Below, in pieces: positions 1 through 8,874 of a stretch of DNA of 64,000 bases. The stretch covers positions 3,906,001 to 3,970,000 of the forward strand of contig NZ_VFMS01000001.1 of NCBI RefSeq assembly GCF_006715165.1. The letters are read 5' to 3'. Within the stretch, counting starts at the first letter, position 1; every line of letters starts with the position of its first letter. The notes beneath the pieces were generated by a model. It was not told the origin of the DNA. It saw nothing but the letters and a program-made list of their open reading frames with translations, and did no database searches. The stretch comes from Arthrobacter sp. SLBN-122 (lineage in GTDB: Bacteria; Actinomycetota; Actinomycetes; Actinomycetales; Micrococcaceae). A program made the translations under genes and the position numbers.

Positions 1-1517
1 CGCATTTGAAGTGGCTCGTGGTGCGCGACCTGAATCTCATCGAGTCGGCAACGTGGTGGAAGGACGGTCCGGAAATCGAATCCGGCGAGCTGCGCACCGA
101 GGACATCGAAACTGAGGTGTTCTTCCTGCCGGCAGCAACCCACGTGGAAAAAGCCGGCTCGTTCACGCAAACCCAGCGGCTGCTGCAGTGGCGGCACCAG
201 GCGGTGGCACCACCGGGGGAGTGCCAAAGCGAACTGCAGTTCTTCTTCGAGCTGGGCCAACGGATCCGGGAGAAGCTGGCCGATTCACAGGACGAGCGCG
301 ACCGTCCGCTGCTGGACCTCACGTGGGACTATCCCGTGGACGAACACGGAGATCCGGATGCGGAGGCGGTGCTTGCCGAGATCAACGGCCGTCACCTGGC
401 GGGCCTGGAGGCCGGAAAGCCCCTCTCCGCATATACCGAACTCCGGGCCGACGGTTCCACATCGGCCGGCTGCTGGATCTACACCGGGGTGTACGCCGAC
501 GGCTTCAACCACGCCGCAAACCGCAAGCCGGGCCAGGAACAGGGGCCGGCGGCGTCGGAATGGGGCTGGGCATGGCCGGCCAACCGCAGGATCCTCTACA
601 ACCGGGCGTCAGCCGACCCCGCGGGTAAACCCTGGAGCGAACGGAAGAAGTACATCTGGTGGGACCAGGAGCAGGGTAAATGGATCGGGGACGACGTGCC
701 CGACTTCCCGCTGGAACGGGCACCAGGCAGCCACCCGGACCCCTCCGTTGGCGGGGCAGCTGCCCTTAGCGGTGACGATCCCTTCATCATGCAGGCGGAC
801 GGCAAGGGCTGGCTGTTCGCGCCGAAGGGACTCATGGACGGACCCCTTCCCACCCACTACGAGGCCCAGGAATCGCCGGTGGCCAACGCGCTGTACCCGC
901 AGCAGCAGAGCCCGGCGCGGCTGGTGTTCCCCCGCGCCGATAACCTCAGTGCGCCCAGCGCCGGCAGCCCTGGCGCAGATGTATACCCATACGTCTTCAC
1001 CACCTACCGCCTCACCGAGCACCACACGGCGGGCGGGATGAGCCGCTGGCTGCCGTACCTGTCGGAGCTGCAGCCGGAGATGTTCTGTGAGGTCTCGCCC
1101 GAACTGGCCGCTGAGCGTGGACTTGAGCCCTACGGGTGGGCCACCATCATTTCACCCCGATCCGCTATCGAGGCGAAGGTGCTTGTCACCGACCGGGTGA
1201 GGCCCCTGGCCGTCGGCGGGCACACGGTGCATCAGATCGGGCTGCCTTACCACTGGGGTGTCGGCAGCAATGCCGTGGTCAGCGGTGACGCGGCCAATGA
1301 TCTGCTGGGTGTGACGCTGGATCCCAACGTCCAGATCCAGGAATCCAAGGTGGCCTCCTGCGACATCCGGCCGGGCCGCCGGCCCCGCGGAGAGGAACTG
1401 CTTGCCTTGGTTGCCGAGTACCAGACGCGCGCCGGACTGACCACCGAGACCGGTAACCTGGCCGTCACCGATCAGCCCGGCAGTATTCCGGGAACCGACC
1501 CGACATTGGAGGACTAG
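1..1517 (+). CDS. Formate dehydrogenase alpha (catalytic) subunit, C-terminal part (5' end outside window)
   Basis: This is the C-terminal part, about 500 residues, of a molybdopterin-dependent formate dehydrogenase. The frame is open to the left edge, so the N-terminal Fe-S and active-site region, where Sec or Cys would sit, is not visible. The motif HVEKAGSFTQTQRLLQWR is typical of FdnG/FdoG enzymes. The last ~160 residues form the molybdopterin-dinucleotide-binding beta domain (PYVFTTYRLTEHHTAGGMSR onward). The TTG at position 6 is internal, not the true start. The stop codon directly abuts the ATG of the beta subunit, indicating one operon. The complete set of selenocysteine genes a few hundred bases downstream suggests the missing part encodes a selenoprotein. 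Oxidation of formate to CO2 is inferred from the family. Confidence 0.93.
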   Translation, partial: HLKWLVVRDLNLIESATWWKDGPEIESGELRTEDIETEVFFLPAATHVEKAGSFTQTQRLLQWRHQAVAPPGECQSELQFFFELGQRIREKLADSQDERDRPLLDLTWDYPVDEHGDPDAEAVLAEINGRHLAGLEAGKPLSAYTELRADGSTSAGCWIYTGVYADGFNHAANRKPGQEQGPAASEWGWAWPANRRILYNRASADPAGKPWSERKKYIWWDQEQGKWIGDDVPDFPLERAPGSHPDPSVGGAAALSGDDPFIMQADGKGWLFAPKGLMDGPLPTHYEAQESPVANALYPQQQSPARLVFPRADNLSAPSAGSPGADVYPYVFTTYRLTEHHTAGGMSRWLPYLSELQPEMFCEVSPELAAERGLEPYGWATIISPRSAIEAKVLVTDRVRPLAVGGHTVHQIGLPYHWGVGSNAVVSGDAANDLLGVTLDPNVQIQESKVASCDIRPGRRPRGEELLALVAEYQTRAGLTTETGNLAVTDQPGSIPGTDPTLED

Positions 1518-2525
1518 ATGGGCCAGTTGTCCGGACCGACCGACCCTACCGCCGATGCCCACTGGGAGCACAACCACCCGCGCAAGGGGTTCTTCACCGA
1601 CACCTCAATCTGCATCGGCTGCAAGGCCTGTGAGGTTGCCTGCAAGGAGTGGAACCACAACCCGCAGGACGGCAACCTGGAACTGCTCGGCTCCTCCTAC
1701 GACAACACCGGCTCCCTGGGGGCCAGCACCTGGCGGCATGTGGCGTTCATTGAACAGGGCCAGGAACGCATCGAGGAGGCGCGGGAATCAGGACGCGCCC
1801 TGGTCAGCCTGGGCATGCCGCGGATCGGTCCGCCCCAGGCGGCGCCTGCCGGGACCGATTTTGCGGACGCGGACACCACACCCCCGGACACGGCAGACTT
1901 CCGGTGGCTGATGTCCTCTGATGTCTGCAAGCATTGCACGCACGCCGGATGCCTGGACGTCTGCCCCACCGGAGCGCTGTTCCGCACCGAATTCGGCACC
2001 GTGGTGGTCCAGGACGACGTGTGCAACGGCTGTGGAACCTGCGTGGCCGGGTGCCCCTTTGGGGTGATCGAGCGCCGCAGTAACGGCACTGTCAAGGTCG
2101 CCGCCAGCAGGGAGGAACAGCACGCCAAGCATCCCGCGGTGCCGAACGAGGGCATCGCCCAGAAGTGCACGCTGTGCTACGACCGGCTGGTGGCAGACGA
2201 GACGCCTGCCTGCGCCAAGGCATGCCCGACGACGTCCATCAAGTTTGGCGATCACGACGACATGGTGGACACGGCCCGGGAGCGCGTCGCCACGCTGCAT
2301 GCGCAGGGCATGACCGAAGCGAGGCTTTACGGCGCGAACGAGAACGACGGGGTCGGCGGAACCGGATCGGTCTTCCTGCTGCTGGACGAACCCGAAGTCT
2401 ATGGACTGCCGCCGGACCCGCGGGTGCCCACCGCCGATCTGCCCCGGATGTACCGCCGGGCCGGGATGGCAGTAGCGGGCATGGCCGCGGCAGCTGCCCT
2501 GGCTTTCCTGGGAGGACGTGCGTGA
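1518..2525 (+). CDS. Formate dehydrogenase beta subunit, four [4Fe-4S] clusters, membrane anchored
   Basis: This electron-transfer subunit has 335 residues. Four cysteine groups are visible: CIGCKACEVAC at about residues 32-42, CKHCTHAGCLDVCP at about 136-150, CNGCGTCVAGCP at about 168-180 and CTLCYDRL with CAKACP at about 217-237. This is the FdnH/FdoH arrangement, carrying electrons from the alpha subunit to the membrane subunit. The C terminus holds one hydrophobic helix (MAVAGMAAAAALAFLGG), matching the anchor helix of FdnH. Its ATG touches the TAG of the alpha gene, and its TGA overlaps the GTG of the next gene, so the three subunits are translationally coupled. Confidence 0.94.
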   Translation: MGQLSGPTDPTADAHWEHNHPRKGFFTDTSICIGCKACEVACKEWNHNPQDGNLELLGSSYDNTGSLGASTWRHVAFIEQGQERIEEARESGRALVSLGMPRIGPPQAAPAGTDFADADTTPPDTADFRWLMSSDVCKHCTHAGCLDVCPTGALFRTEFGTVVVQDDVCNGCGTCVAGCPFGVIERRSNGTVKVAASREEQHAKHPAVPNEGIAQKCTLCYDRLVADETPACAKACPTTSIKFGDHDDMVDTARERVATLHAQGMTEARLYGANENDGVGGTGSVFLLLDEPEVYGLPPDPRVPTADLPRMYRRAGMAVAGMAAAAALAFLGGRA

Positions 2526-3613
2526 CCCTCTCAGAGTTCGACAGCTTCCGGCCATCCGAGCCTGCCCGCCGCCGCCGGCAGGGCGCCAAGCGCGGCACGG
2601 GCCGCCGACGGGACAATAGTGACGGCTCCCGGGAAATGCCCATGGTGCCGGAGCCGGACTTCACCTCGTACTACGGCCGTCCGGTGGTCAAGCCGGCGCC
2701 GTGGGGCGATGACGTCGCCATCTACCTGTTCCTGGGCGGCGTTGCAGCCGGGTCGGCCCTGCTTGGCCTCGGCGGTCAACTGACCGGACGGCCAATCCTC
2801 TGCCGCAATGCCAGGCTTAGCGCGCTGACGGCGGTGAGTGCCGGCGCCGTCGCTTTGGTGAAGGACCTGGGCAGGCCGGAGCGTTTCCTGCACATGCTGC
2901 GGACCTTCAAGGTGACCTCGCCCATGAGTGTGGGCTCGTGGATTCTCAGCGCCTTCAGCGCCGGCACTGCCGTCACTGCCGTCGCGGAGATCGACCGGCT
3001 GAGCGGAACGCGGCTTCCGTTGGGTGTGTTGCGGAAAGTGCTGCAGGCTGTTGAGGGACCGGCCGGGTTTGAAGCTGCCGTCTTCGCGGGGCCGTTGGCG
3101 GCCTACACCGCGGTCCTGCTTGGCGATACCGCCACCCCCACTTGGAACGCCGCCCACGAGGAACTGCCTTTTGTCTTCGTGAGTTCGGCCTGCCTCGCGT
3201 CTGCCGGGCTCGCCATGGTCACCACACCCGTAAGGGAGACCGGGCCTGCACGCAAACTCGCCGTGCTGGGCGTCCTGGGCGACGTCGCTGCCATGAAGGT
3301 GATGGAACGCCGGATGGACCCGATAGCAGCCGAGCCCCTTCACCAGGGCAAGGCGGGCGCCATGCTTAAGTGGAGCGAGCGGTTGGCGGTGGCCGGTGGC
3401 TTGGGGACTCTGCTGGGCGGACGTAACCGTGTGGTGGCCGCGGCTTCGGGACTGGCGTTGCTGTCGGCCTCGGCCCTGACCCGCTTCGGGGTATTCGAGG
3501 CGGGGCTTGCCTCTGCCAGGGATCCCCGCTACACGATAGAACCGCAAAAGAACCGGCTTGCGGCCCGCCGTGCCGCGGGCGTTACCGGCGACGCGATCAC
3601 CACTGCCGGCTGA
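2522..3613 (+). CDS. nrfD: NrfD-type membrane subunit of formate dehydrogenase
   Basis: This is a 363-residue polytopic membrane protein of the NrfD/PsrC family, expected to pass electrons to menaquinone. I place the start at the GTG sharing GTGA with the beta-subunit stop. The first ~55 residues are hydrophilic and basic. The membrane part starts near DDVAIYLFLGGVAAGSALLGLGG, typical of NrfD. The hydrophobic segments that follow are separated by a loop with DLGRPERFLHMLRTFKVTSPMS, a well-conserved NrfD signature. The third subunit is thus NrfD-like rather than the cytochrome b556 (FdnI) of E. coli, so no haem ligands are expected. Confidence 0.9.
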   Translation: MTLSEFDSFRPSEPARRRRQGAKRGTGRRRDNSDGSREMPMVPEPDFTSYYGRPVVKPAPWGDDVAIYLFLGGVAAGSALLGLGGQLTGRPILCRNARLSALTAVSAGAVALVKDLGRPERFLHMLRTFKVTSPMSVGSWILSAFSAGTAVTAVAEIDRLSGTRLPLGVLRKVLQAVEGPAGFEAAVFAGPLAAYTAVLLGDTATPTWNAAHEELPFVFVSSACLASAGLAMVTTPVRETGPARKLAVLGVLGDVAAMKVMERRMDPIAAEPLHQGKAGAMLKWSERLAVAGGLGTLLGGRNRVVAAASGLALLSASALTRFGVFEAGLASARDPRYTIEPQKNRLAARRAAGVTGDAITTAG

Positions 3614-3626
3614 GTGCTGCCGGGCT

Positions 3627-4652
3627 TCAGCGGACCTGGATGCCCTGGCCCGCGGTGGTGTGGCCAATCACGGGGTGACCCGGCAGTTCGCCGACCACCA
3701 GCAGGCCGCCGGAGGTCTGGGCATCGGCCAGTACCAGCAGATCGTCCTCGGTGACGCCGGCACCGGCCTCCACGTGCGGCCGCACCCAATCGAGATTGCG
3801 CCGGGTCCCGCCGGAGACGAAGCCATCCCGCAGCGCCTCACGTGCGCCTTCGATCAGCGGTACCGCTGATCGGTCAATCACGGCGCCTACTTCCGAGGCA
3901 CGGACCATCTTGTACAGGTGTCCAAGCAGGCCAAAACCCGTCACGTCTGTCGCTGCCCGGACGCCGGCCGCCACCGCGGCCTCGGCCGCGTCACGGTTCA
4001 GCGCCGCCATGGTCTCGACAGCCTCGGCGAACACCTCGCCGGTCTGCTTGTGCCGGTTGTTGAGAAGCCCGACGCCGAGTGGTTTGGTCAGCGTGATCGG
4101 CATCCCGGGCTGGGCGGCATCATTGCGGAGCAGGCGGTCGGGGTGGGCGATTCCGGTTACGGCCATGCCGTACTTTGGCTCCGGATCGTCGATGGAGTGC
4201 CCGCCGAGCACCGGGCACCCTGCTTCTGATGCGACGCTTAGGCCGCCGCGCAACACCTCCGTCATGAGCTCCAGCGGCAGGACTCCGCGGGGCCAGCCCA
4301 CGAGGTTGATTGCGGTGACCGGCCGGCCGCCCATCGCGTAAATGTCAGAGAGGGCATTGGCGGCAGCGATGCGGCCCCAGTCAAACGCATCGTTGACAAC
4401 GGGGGTGAAGAAGTCGGCGGTGGTAAGGACCGCCAGATCGTCGCGCACCAGGACGGCCGCCGCGTCGTCACCGCTGTCAAGGCCAACCAGGACCTCCGCG
4501 CCCTGGTGGCCAATGAGCCCGCGGACCGCGTCTTCGAGCTCGCCCGGCGGAATTTTGCAGGCGCAGCCCCCGCCGTGGGCATATTCGGTCAGCCGGAGCG
4601 CGCCGGCGGCAGCATGACCTGGTTGCTGAACTGGTGTCTGAACCTCACTCAC
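3627..4652 (-). CDS. selD: Selenide, water dikinase (selenophosphate synthetase)
   Basis: SelD makes selenophosphate from selenide and ATP, the selenium donor for Sec-tRNA. The 341-residue protein carries the glycine-rich active-site loop GGGCACK. The two cysteines are at residues 30 and 32 and the lysine at 33; here the catalytic position is Cys, not Sec. SGDDAAA (metal and ATP binding) and GGHSIDD also fit the family. The start is GTG with a TAGGCT hexamer only 6 nt upstream (4659-4664 on the minus strand) and no Shine-Dalgarno sequence, suggesting a leaderless mRNA. It is divergent from the tRNA-Sec gene, so the two share a ~45-bp promoter region. It faces the formate dehydrogenase operon tail to tail. 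Confidence 0.95.
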   Translation of the reverse strand: MSEVQTPVQQPGHAAAGALRLTEYAHGGGCACKIPPGELEDAVRGLIGHQGAEVLVGLDSGDDAAAVLVRDDLAVLTTADFFTPVVNDAFDWGRIAAANALSDIYAMGGRPVTAINLVGWPRGVLPLELMTEVLRGGLSVASEAGCPVLGGHSIDDPEPKYGMAVTGIAHPDRLLRNDAAQPGMPITLTKPLGVGLLNNRHKQTGEVFAEAVETMAALNRDAAEAAVAAGVRAATDVTGFGLLGHLYKMVRASEVGAVIDRSAVPLIEGAREALRDGFVSGGTRRNLDWVRPHVEAGAGVTEDDLLVLADAQTSGGLLVVGELPGHPVIGHTTAGQGIQVR

Positions 4653-4658
4653 CCGCCC

Positions 4659-4690
4659 AGCCTAACCCCCTCAGGACAACCTGCTATATT
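4659..4690. promoter_or_regulatory. Divergent promoter region of selD and the tRNA-Sec gene
   Basis: On the minus strand TAGGCT (4659-4664) lies 6 nt before the selD GTG. On the plus strand TATATT (4685-4690) lies 7 nt before the first base of the mature tRNA. Neither has a convincing -35 hexamer. The two -10 boxes are about 20 bp apart, so polymerases at the two promoters would compete for the same DNA. The promoters are inferred from position and sequence only. Confidence 0.5.
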
Positions 4691-4697
4691 GAGGCGC

Positions 4698-4792
4698 GGT
4701 GGCGTCCGGGTCCTGGTGGGCCCCCCGGTCTTCAAAACCGGTGCGGCTGAGCATCTCGGCCTGGCGGGTTCGATTCCCGTCCGCCACCGCCA
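4698..4792 (+). tRNA. selC: tRNA-Sec (anticodon TCA)
   Basis: The 95-nt cloverleaf has the selenocysteine architecture. The acceptor arm pairs GGTGGCG with CGCCACC, and an eighth position is a T/C mismatch. The D stem has 6 bp (GGGTCC/GGGCCC). The anticodon stem is CCGGT/ACCGG around the loop CTTCAAA, with anticodon TCA at 4732-4734. A long variable arm follows, then a 5-bp T stem (GCGGG/CCCGT) with loop TTCGATT, discriminator G and encoded CCA. The long acceptor/T stack, 6-bp D stem and UCA anticodon separate it from tRNA-Ser and suppressor tRNAs. It lies 24 bp before selA on the same strand. Confidence 0.96.
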
Positions 4793-4816
4793 ACTTTCGG
4801 CAGTGAATGCCGCGAC

Positions 4817-6160
4817 ATGAGGAGGGCTGTGGACCAGGTCGATCCCCGGCGCCTGATTCCCCGCACGAACGACCTGCTGGCACTGCCGGCCGTTCACGAG
4901 GCCCGGACAAGGCTGCACGAGCGGGTCATCCGCGAACTGGTCCGGCAAGTCCAGGAGCAGGCCCGGTGCGGTGATCTCCCTCCCGGCCAAGTGGAACCAA
5001 CCCTGCTCGCCGCGCTGGCTTCACGAACGGCCACGACCCTGCGCCCGGTGCTCAACGCCACCGGCGTCATCGTCCACACCAACCTGGGACGTGCGCCCCT
5101 TTCCACAGCCGCGGTGGACGCCCTTGTCACCGCCAGCGGCTACGTGGACGTGGAACTGGACCTGGCGGACGGCAGCCGCTCACGACGCGGCGCGGGCGCC
5201 CGCGCCGCATTGCTCGCCGCCTGTCCCGCCGCCGAGGACGCCCTGGTGGTCAACAACGGGGCCGCGGCGCTGGTGTTGGCCACCACAGCCCTGGCCGCCG
5301 GCCGGGAAGTGGTGGTGAGCCGGGGCGAACTCGTCGAGATCGGGGCGGGCTTTCGGCTGACGGATTTGATGGAGTCGACCGGTGCCAGGCTGCGCGAGGT
5401 GGGCACCACCAACCGGACACACCTGCATGACTACGCCGGCGCCCTCGGACCGGACACCGGTTGCGTCCTGAAGGTCCACCCCAGCAACTTCCGGGTGGAC
5501 GGATTCACGTCCGCTGTTCCGCTTGACGAACTGAGCCGGCTTACGGTGGCACACGGCGTTCCACTCGTGGCCGATCTGGGCAGCGGGCTGCTGGCCCCCG
5601 ACCCTTACCTGCCCGATGAACCCGATGCTGCCACCGCTTTGGCGAGCGGGGCCGACGTCGTCATAGCCAGCGGCGACAAACTGCTGGGCGGCCCCCAAGC
5701 GGGCCTGTTGCTTGGCCGCAAGGAGATCATCACCCGCCTGGCCCGCCACCCGCTCGCCCGTGCGGTCCGCGCCGACAAACTTGCCCTCGCCGCCCTGGAA
5801 GCGACCCTCGCGGGGCCAGCGGCGCCGGTTGTCCAGGCCCTGCACGCCGACGTCGAACACTTGCGCCAACGTACAGAGCGGCTGGCCCATGCCCTGGGTG
5901 TACCCGTTGTGGCCCATGACGGCAGGGTAGGGGGCGGCGGCGCCCCCGGAGTTCCCCTGCCGGGATGGGCCCTCCGGCTCCCTGAGAAAATCGCAGGCCA
6001 CCTGCGCACAGGCAACCCGGCCGTCCTGCCGCGGGTCAATGACGGTTCCTGCCTGATCGACCTGCGTTGCGTGCCGGCTGCGGACGACGACAGGATTCTC
6101 AATGCGGTACGGCAGGCATTGGCAACCCGTGAGGGCGCCGATGCAGGCAGGGCAGGTTGA
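4817..6160 (+). CDS. selA: L-seryl-tRNA(Sec) selenium transferase
   Basis: SelA is the PLP enzyme that converts seryl-tRNA-Sec to selenocysteyl-tRNA-Sec using selenophosphate. The motif SGDKLLGGPQAG carries the PLP lysine (residue 288 from the ATG). LNATGVIVHTNLGRAPLS and HPSNFRVDGF are further family signatures. The 447-residue length is close to the ~460 usual for bacteria. An in-frame GTG at 4829 follows an AGGAGG, but only 3 nt away; starting there would remove four residues, and the choice stays open. It sits between the tRNA-Sec gene and selB with short gaps, suggesting co-expression. Confidence 0.96.
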   Translation: MRRAVDQVDPRRLIPRTNDLLALPAVHEARTRLHERVIRELVRQVQEQARCGDLPPGQVEPTLLAALASRTATTLRPVLNATGVIVHTNLGRAPLSTAAVDALVTASGYVDVELDLADGSRSRRGAGARAALLAACPAAEDALVVNNGAAALVLATTALAAGREVVVSRGELVEIGAGFRLTDLMESTGARLREVGTTNRTHLHDYAGALGPDTGCVLKVHPSNFRVDGFTSAVPLDELSRLTVAHGVPLVADLGSGLLAPDPYLPDEPDAATALASGADVVIASGDKLLGGPQAGLLLGRKEIITRLARHPLARAVRADKLALAALEATLAGPAAPVVQALHADVEHLRQRTERLAHALGVPVVAHDGRVGGGGAPGVPLPGWALRLPEKIAGHLRTGNPAVLPRVNDGSCLIDLRCVPAADDDRILNAVRQALATREGADAGRAG

Positions 6161-6163
6161 TCC

Positions 6164-7960
6164 GTGCACGTCGTTGCCACCTCCGGACATGTCGATTCCG
6201 GTAAAAGCACCCTGGTCCGCGCGCTCACCGGCATGGAGCCGGACCGTTGGGAGGAAGAACGGCGCCGCGGGCTGACCATTGACCTGGGCTATGCCTGGAC
6301 AACCCTCCCGTCCGGACAGGATGTTGCGTTCGTTGATGTACCGGGCCACGAACGGTTCCTCGGCAACATGCTCGCCGGAATAGGTCCAGCGCCGGTGGTC
6401 TGCTTCGTGGTAGCCGCGGATGAGGGCTGGCAGGCGCAGTCAAGCGACCACCGGGACGCCGTCGCTGCGCTCGGCATTGAACACGGCGTCGTGGTCCTCA
6501 GCCGCGCGGACCGGGCATCCCGGGAGCGGCTTGCAGACGTACTCGCCCGGACCCGCAGTGAGTTGGCCGGGACCGGTTTGAAGGACGCGCCCGCCGTAGC
6601 TGTGTCGGCCATCGACGGGACCGGCCTGGTTGACCTGCGGACAGCGCTCGACGACGTCCTGTCCCAGGTGCCGGCTCCCGCCACCACCGGGCGGGTCAGG
6701 TTGTGGGTGGACCGCTCGTTCACCATCACCGGTTCCGGAACGGTGGTCACCGGAACACTGGCAGCAGGCACACTCGCCCAGGGTGACCGGCTGGAACTGC
6801 TGGGCCACGCCGGTTCCCGCACCGTCACAGTCCGCGGCCTGCAAAGCCGCGACACCTCCTACGCCTCAGTGGAGCCGGTCAGCCGGGTTGCGTTGAACCT
6901 GCGCGACGTTGCCCCAACGGATATCCGGCGTGGGGACGCGCTGGTTACTCCCGATGCGTGGCCTACCACCGGCGTGGTCGGCATCCAGCGGACCACCGGC
7001 GTCGCCTATACCGAGGTGCCGGAACAACTCGTGGTGCATGTTGGCACTGCCTCCGTACCTGGCCGCCTGCGGCCGTTCGGAACTGATCATGCCCGGCTCG
7101 TCCTGGACCGGCCCCTGCCGCTTGTCCTCGGAGACCGGATGGTGCTGCGTGACCCCGGAAGCCGCTCGGTGCTGGGCGGCGCACGCGTCCTCGATGCCGA
7201 CCCTCCGGCCTTGGAGCGGCGCGGCGATGGCGCCCGCTGGGCCGAACGGCTTGCAGGCATGGACCCCGCCGGAGATGTACTGGGAGAAGTAGCAGCCCGC
7301 GGAGCCGTCCAGGTGCAGCATCTGCGCAGGCTCGGACTGCTGCCCGCGCAGGACGCGGACGCGCCGTCGGGCATACGGGCTTTGGGGGATTGGTGGGTGC
7401 ATGTCCCCCTCCTCGAGGCATGGCAGGATCGGCTGCGCAATGCAGTCCAGGCGCTGCAGGAGCTCGATCCCTTGGCGCCCGGCCTTTCCATGGGCGCGGC
7501 GCGGGACCTGCTGAGGCTGCCCGACGAGAGGCTTCTGCCCCACGTCATCCGTGGGGCAGACCTTGAACAGGACAGCGGCCACATCCGGCTGCCCGGCAGC
7601 CAAGGCAATCTTGGCCCCGTGGAGCCCGCCATCGCCGAATTGGAGCGCAGGCTTGGCGCAGATGCGTTCCATGCCCCGGAGGCCGATGAGCTGGCTGCAC
7701 TGGGCCTCGGACCCCGGGAACTCGCCGCCGCCGAACGCACGGGGCGCCTGCTGCGGCTGCGCGACGGCGTGGTGTTGCTGCCTACGGCGCCGGCCCTGGC
7801 GATGCGCACCCTGGCACGGTTGGACCAGCCCTTCACCACAAGCGAAGCGCGGCAGGCACTGGGCACAACACGGCGGATTGCCGTTCCGCTGCTGGAACAT
7901 CTCGATTCCCGTGGCTGGACGCAGCGCCTGGATGCAGGTCACCGCACGGTGGTGCGCTGA
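6164..7960 (+). CDS. selB: Selenocysteine-specific elongation factor
   Basis: SelB delivers Sec-tRNA to UGA codons marked by a SECIS hairpin. The 598-residue protein starts with an EF-Tu-like GTPase domain: G1 loop GHVDSGKST (residues ~8-16) and G3 motif DVPGHE. Beta-barrel domains follow (RLWVDRSFTITGSGTVVTGTL is typical of SelB domain II). The last ~200 residues are predicted winged helices for mRNA binding. The GTG start lies 3 bp after the selA stop. The G4 motif reads SRAD rather than NKAD. Completing the selA/B/C/D set here, it implies at least one selenoprotein, most simply the adjacent formate dehydrogenase. Confidence 0.95.
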   Translation: MHVVATSGHVDSGKSTLVRALTGMEPDRWEEERRRGLTIDLGYAWTTLPSGQDVAFVDVPGHERFLGNMLAGIGPAPVVCFVVAADEGWQAQSSDHRDAVAALGIEHGVVVLSRADRASRERLADVLARTRSELAGTGLKDAPAVAVSAIDGTGLVDLRTALDDVLSQVPAPATTGRVRLWVDRSFTITGSGTVVTGTLAAGTLAQGDRLELLGHAGSRTVTVRGLQSRDTSYASVEPVSRVALNLRDVAPTDIRRGDALVTPDAWPTTGVVGIQRTTGVAYTEVPEQLVVHVGTASVPGRLRPFGTDHARLVLDRPLPLVLGDRMVLRDPGSRSVLGGARVLDADPPALERRGDGARWAERLAGMDPAGDVLGEVAARGAVQVQHLRRLGLLPAQDADAPSGIRALGDWWVHVPLLEAWQDRLRNAVQALQELDPLAPGLSMGAARDLLRLPDERLLPHVIRGADLEQDSGHIRLPGSQGNLGPVEPAIAELERRLGADAFHAPEADELAALGLGPRELAAAERTGRLLRLRDGVVLLPTAPALAMRTLARLDQPFTTSEARQALGTTRRIAVPLLEHLDSRGWTQRLDAGHRTVVR

Positions 7961-8099
7961 CCGCGCGGCCGGCGTCACGGGAATCATGCCGGGCAGGTCA
8001 TTTGGTGCCGGCTTGGGACGTCGTCCAGAATGTGCTCCAGCGGCGCCATCTGCAGTCGGCCGGTTATCCAGCCTGGAAGCTTGATGGTTTGATTAGTCA

Positions 8100-8852
8100 G
8101 TGCTCCGTGTAAAACGCTTTGTGGTCTTCGGCCTGTTGGTGGTTTGCGTCAGCACGGCATTCTCCTTTTGGTTTATCCGGCAGCCGGGCGCGGATGCCCG
8201 GGTGGCCTTTTCCGCACCGCCGCGGGCCGGCGTGATCTTCGAGTCCCGGCCCGCCGGAATGGATACCGCCGTGAACGTCACGCGGAGTCCGGACGCCGAG
8301 TGGCTGGTACGGTCCGCGGCACAAACAGGGATCCCTGCCCGGGCGCTGCGGGCGTACGTTGCTGCCTCCGACGCCGCCAATCGTTCCACCCCTGCATGTG
8401 GAATCGGCTGGAATACGCTTGCGGCGGTGGGCTTCGTCGAATCAGCCCACGGAACTTATGGCGGCGGCAGACTTGGCGCCGACGGGCAGGCCAGCGGACC
8501 CATCGTTGGTCCGAGCCTTAACGGCGATGGATTCGCTGCCATCGCGGACACCGATGGGGGTCTCCTGGACGGTGACGCCCTTTGGGACCACGCCGTAGGG
8601 CCGATGCAGTTCATTCCCTCCACGTGGCGGCTTGCTGGAAGGGACGGGAACGGCGACGGAACGGCAGATCCGTCCAACATTGACGACGCCGCCCTCAGCG
8701 CCGCCACGTACCTGTGCGGCCACGGCCGGAACCTGACAACCGCGCGGGGGTGGACGGACGCCGTCCACTCCTACAACCAGTCCGATGCCTATATCCGCCA
8801 GGTGCGGACCCAGGCGGCTGACTACGCCGAAGAACCGGACACTCCGGAATAG
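8100..8852 (+). CDS. Secreted lytic murein transglycosylase
   Basis: This 250-residue protein has an N-terminal signal anchor (RFVVFGLLVVCVSTAFSFWF) and a lysozyme-like transglycosylase domain. The likely catalytic glutamate is in AVGFVESAHGTYGG. The segment GPMQFIPSTWRLAGRDGNGDGTADPSN is the hallmark of actinobacterial MltB/SLT_2 enzymes that cleave peptidoglycan glycan strands. Its aspartates resemble a calcium-binding loop. HSYNQSDAYIRQV near the end fits the family. The start is GTG. It probably acts at the outer face of the membrane in wall remodelling. It has no functional link to selB upstream that I can see. Confidence 0.85.
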   Translation: MLRVKRFVVFGLLVVCVSTAFSFWFIRQPGADARVAFSAPPRAGVIFESRPAGMDTAVNVTRSPDAEWLVRSAAQTGIPARALRAYVAASDAANRSTPACGIGWNTLAAVGFVESAHGTYGGGRLGADGQASGPIVGPSLNGDGFAAIADTDGGLLDGDALWDHAVGPMQFIPSTWRLAGRDGNGDGTADPSNIDDAALSAATYLCGHGRNLTTARGWTDAVHSYNQSDAYIRQVRTQAADYAEEPDTPE

Positions 8853-8874
8853 GGCGGGGCAGGCCACCTGTCGG

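Noticed and set aside
6..8. TTG as the start of the formate dehydrogenase gene
   Set aside because: The frame is open to the left edge and the visible part is only the C-terminal half of the family, so the gene starts outside the window.
2531..3667. A 378-codon minus-strand frame
   Set aside because: It is antisense to the NrfD gene and rich in Arg/Gly/His as expected of a shadow frame.
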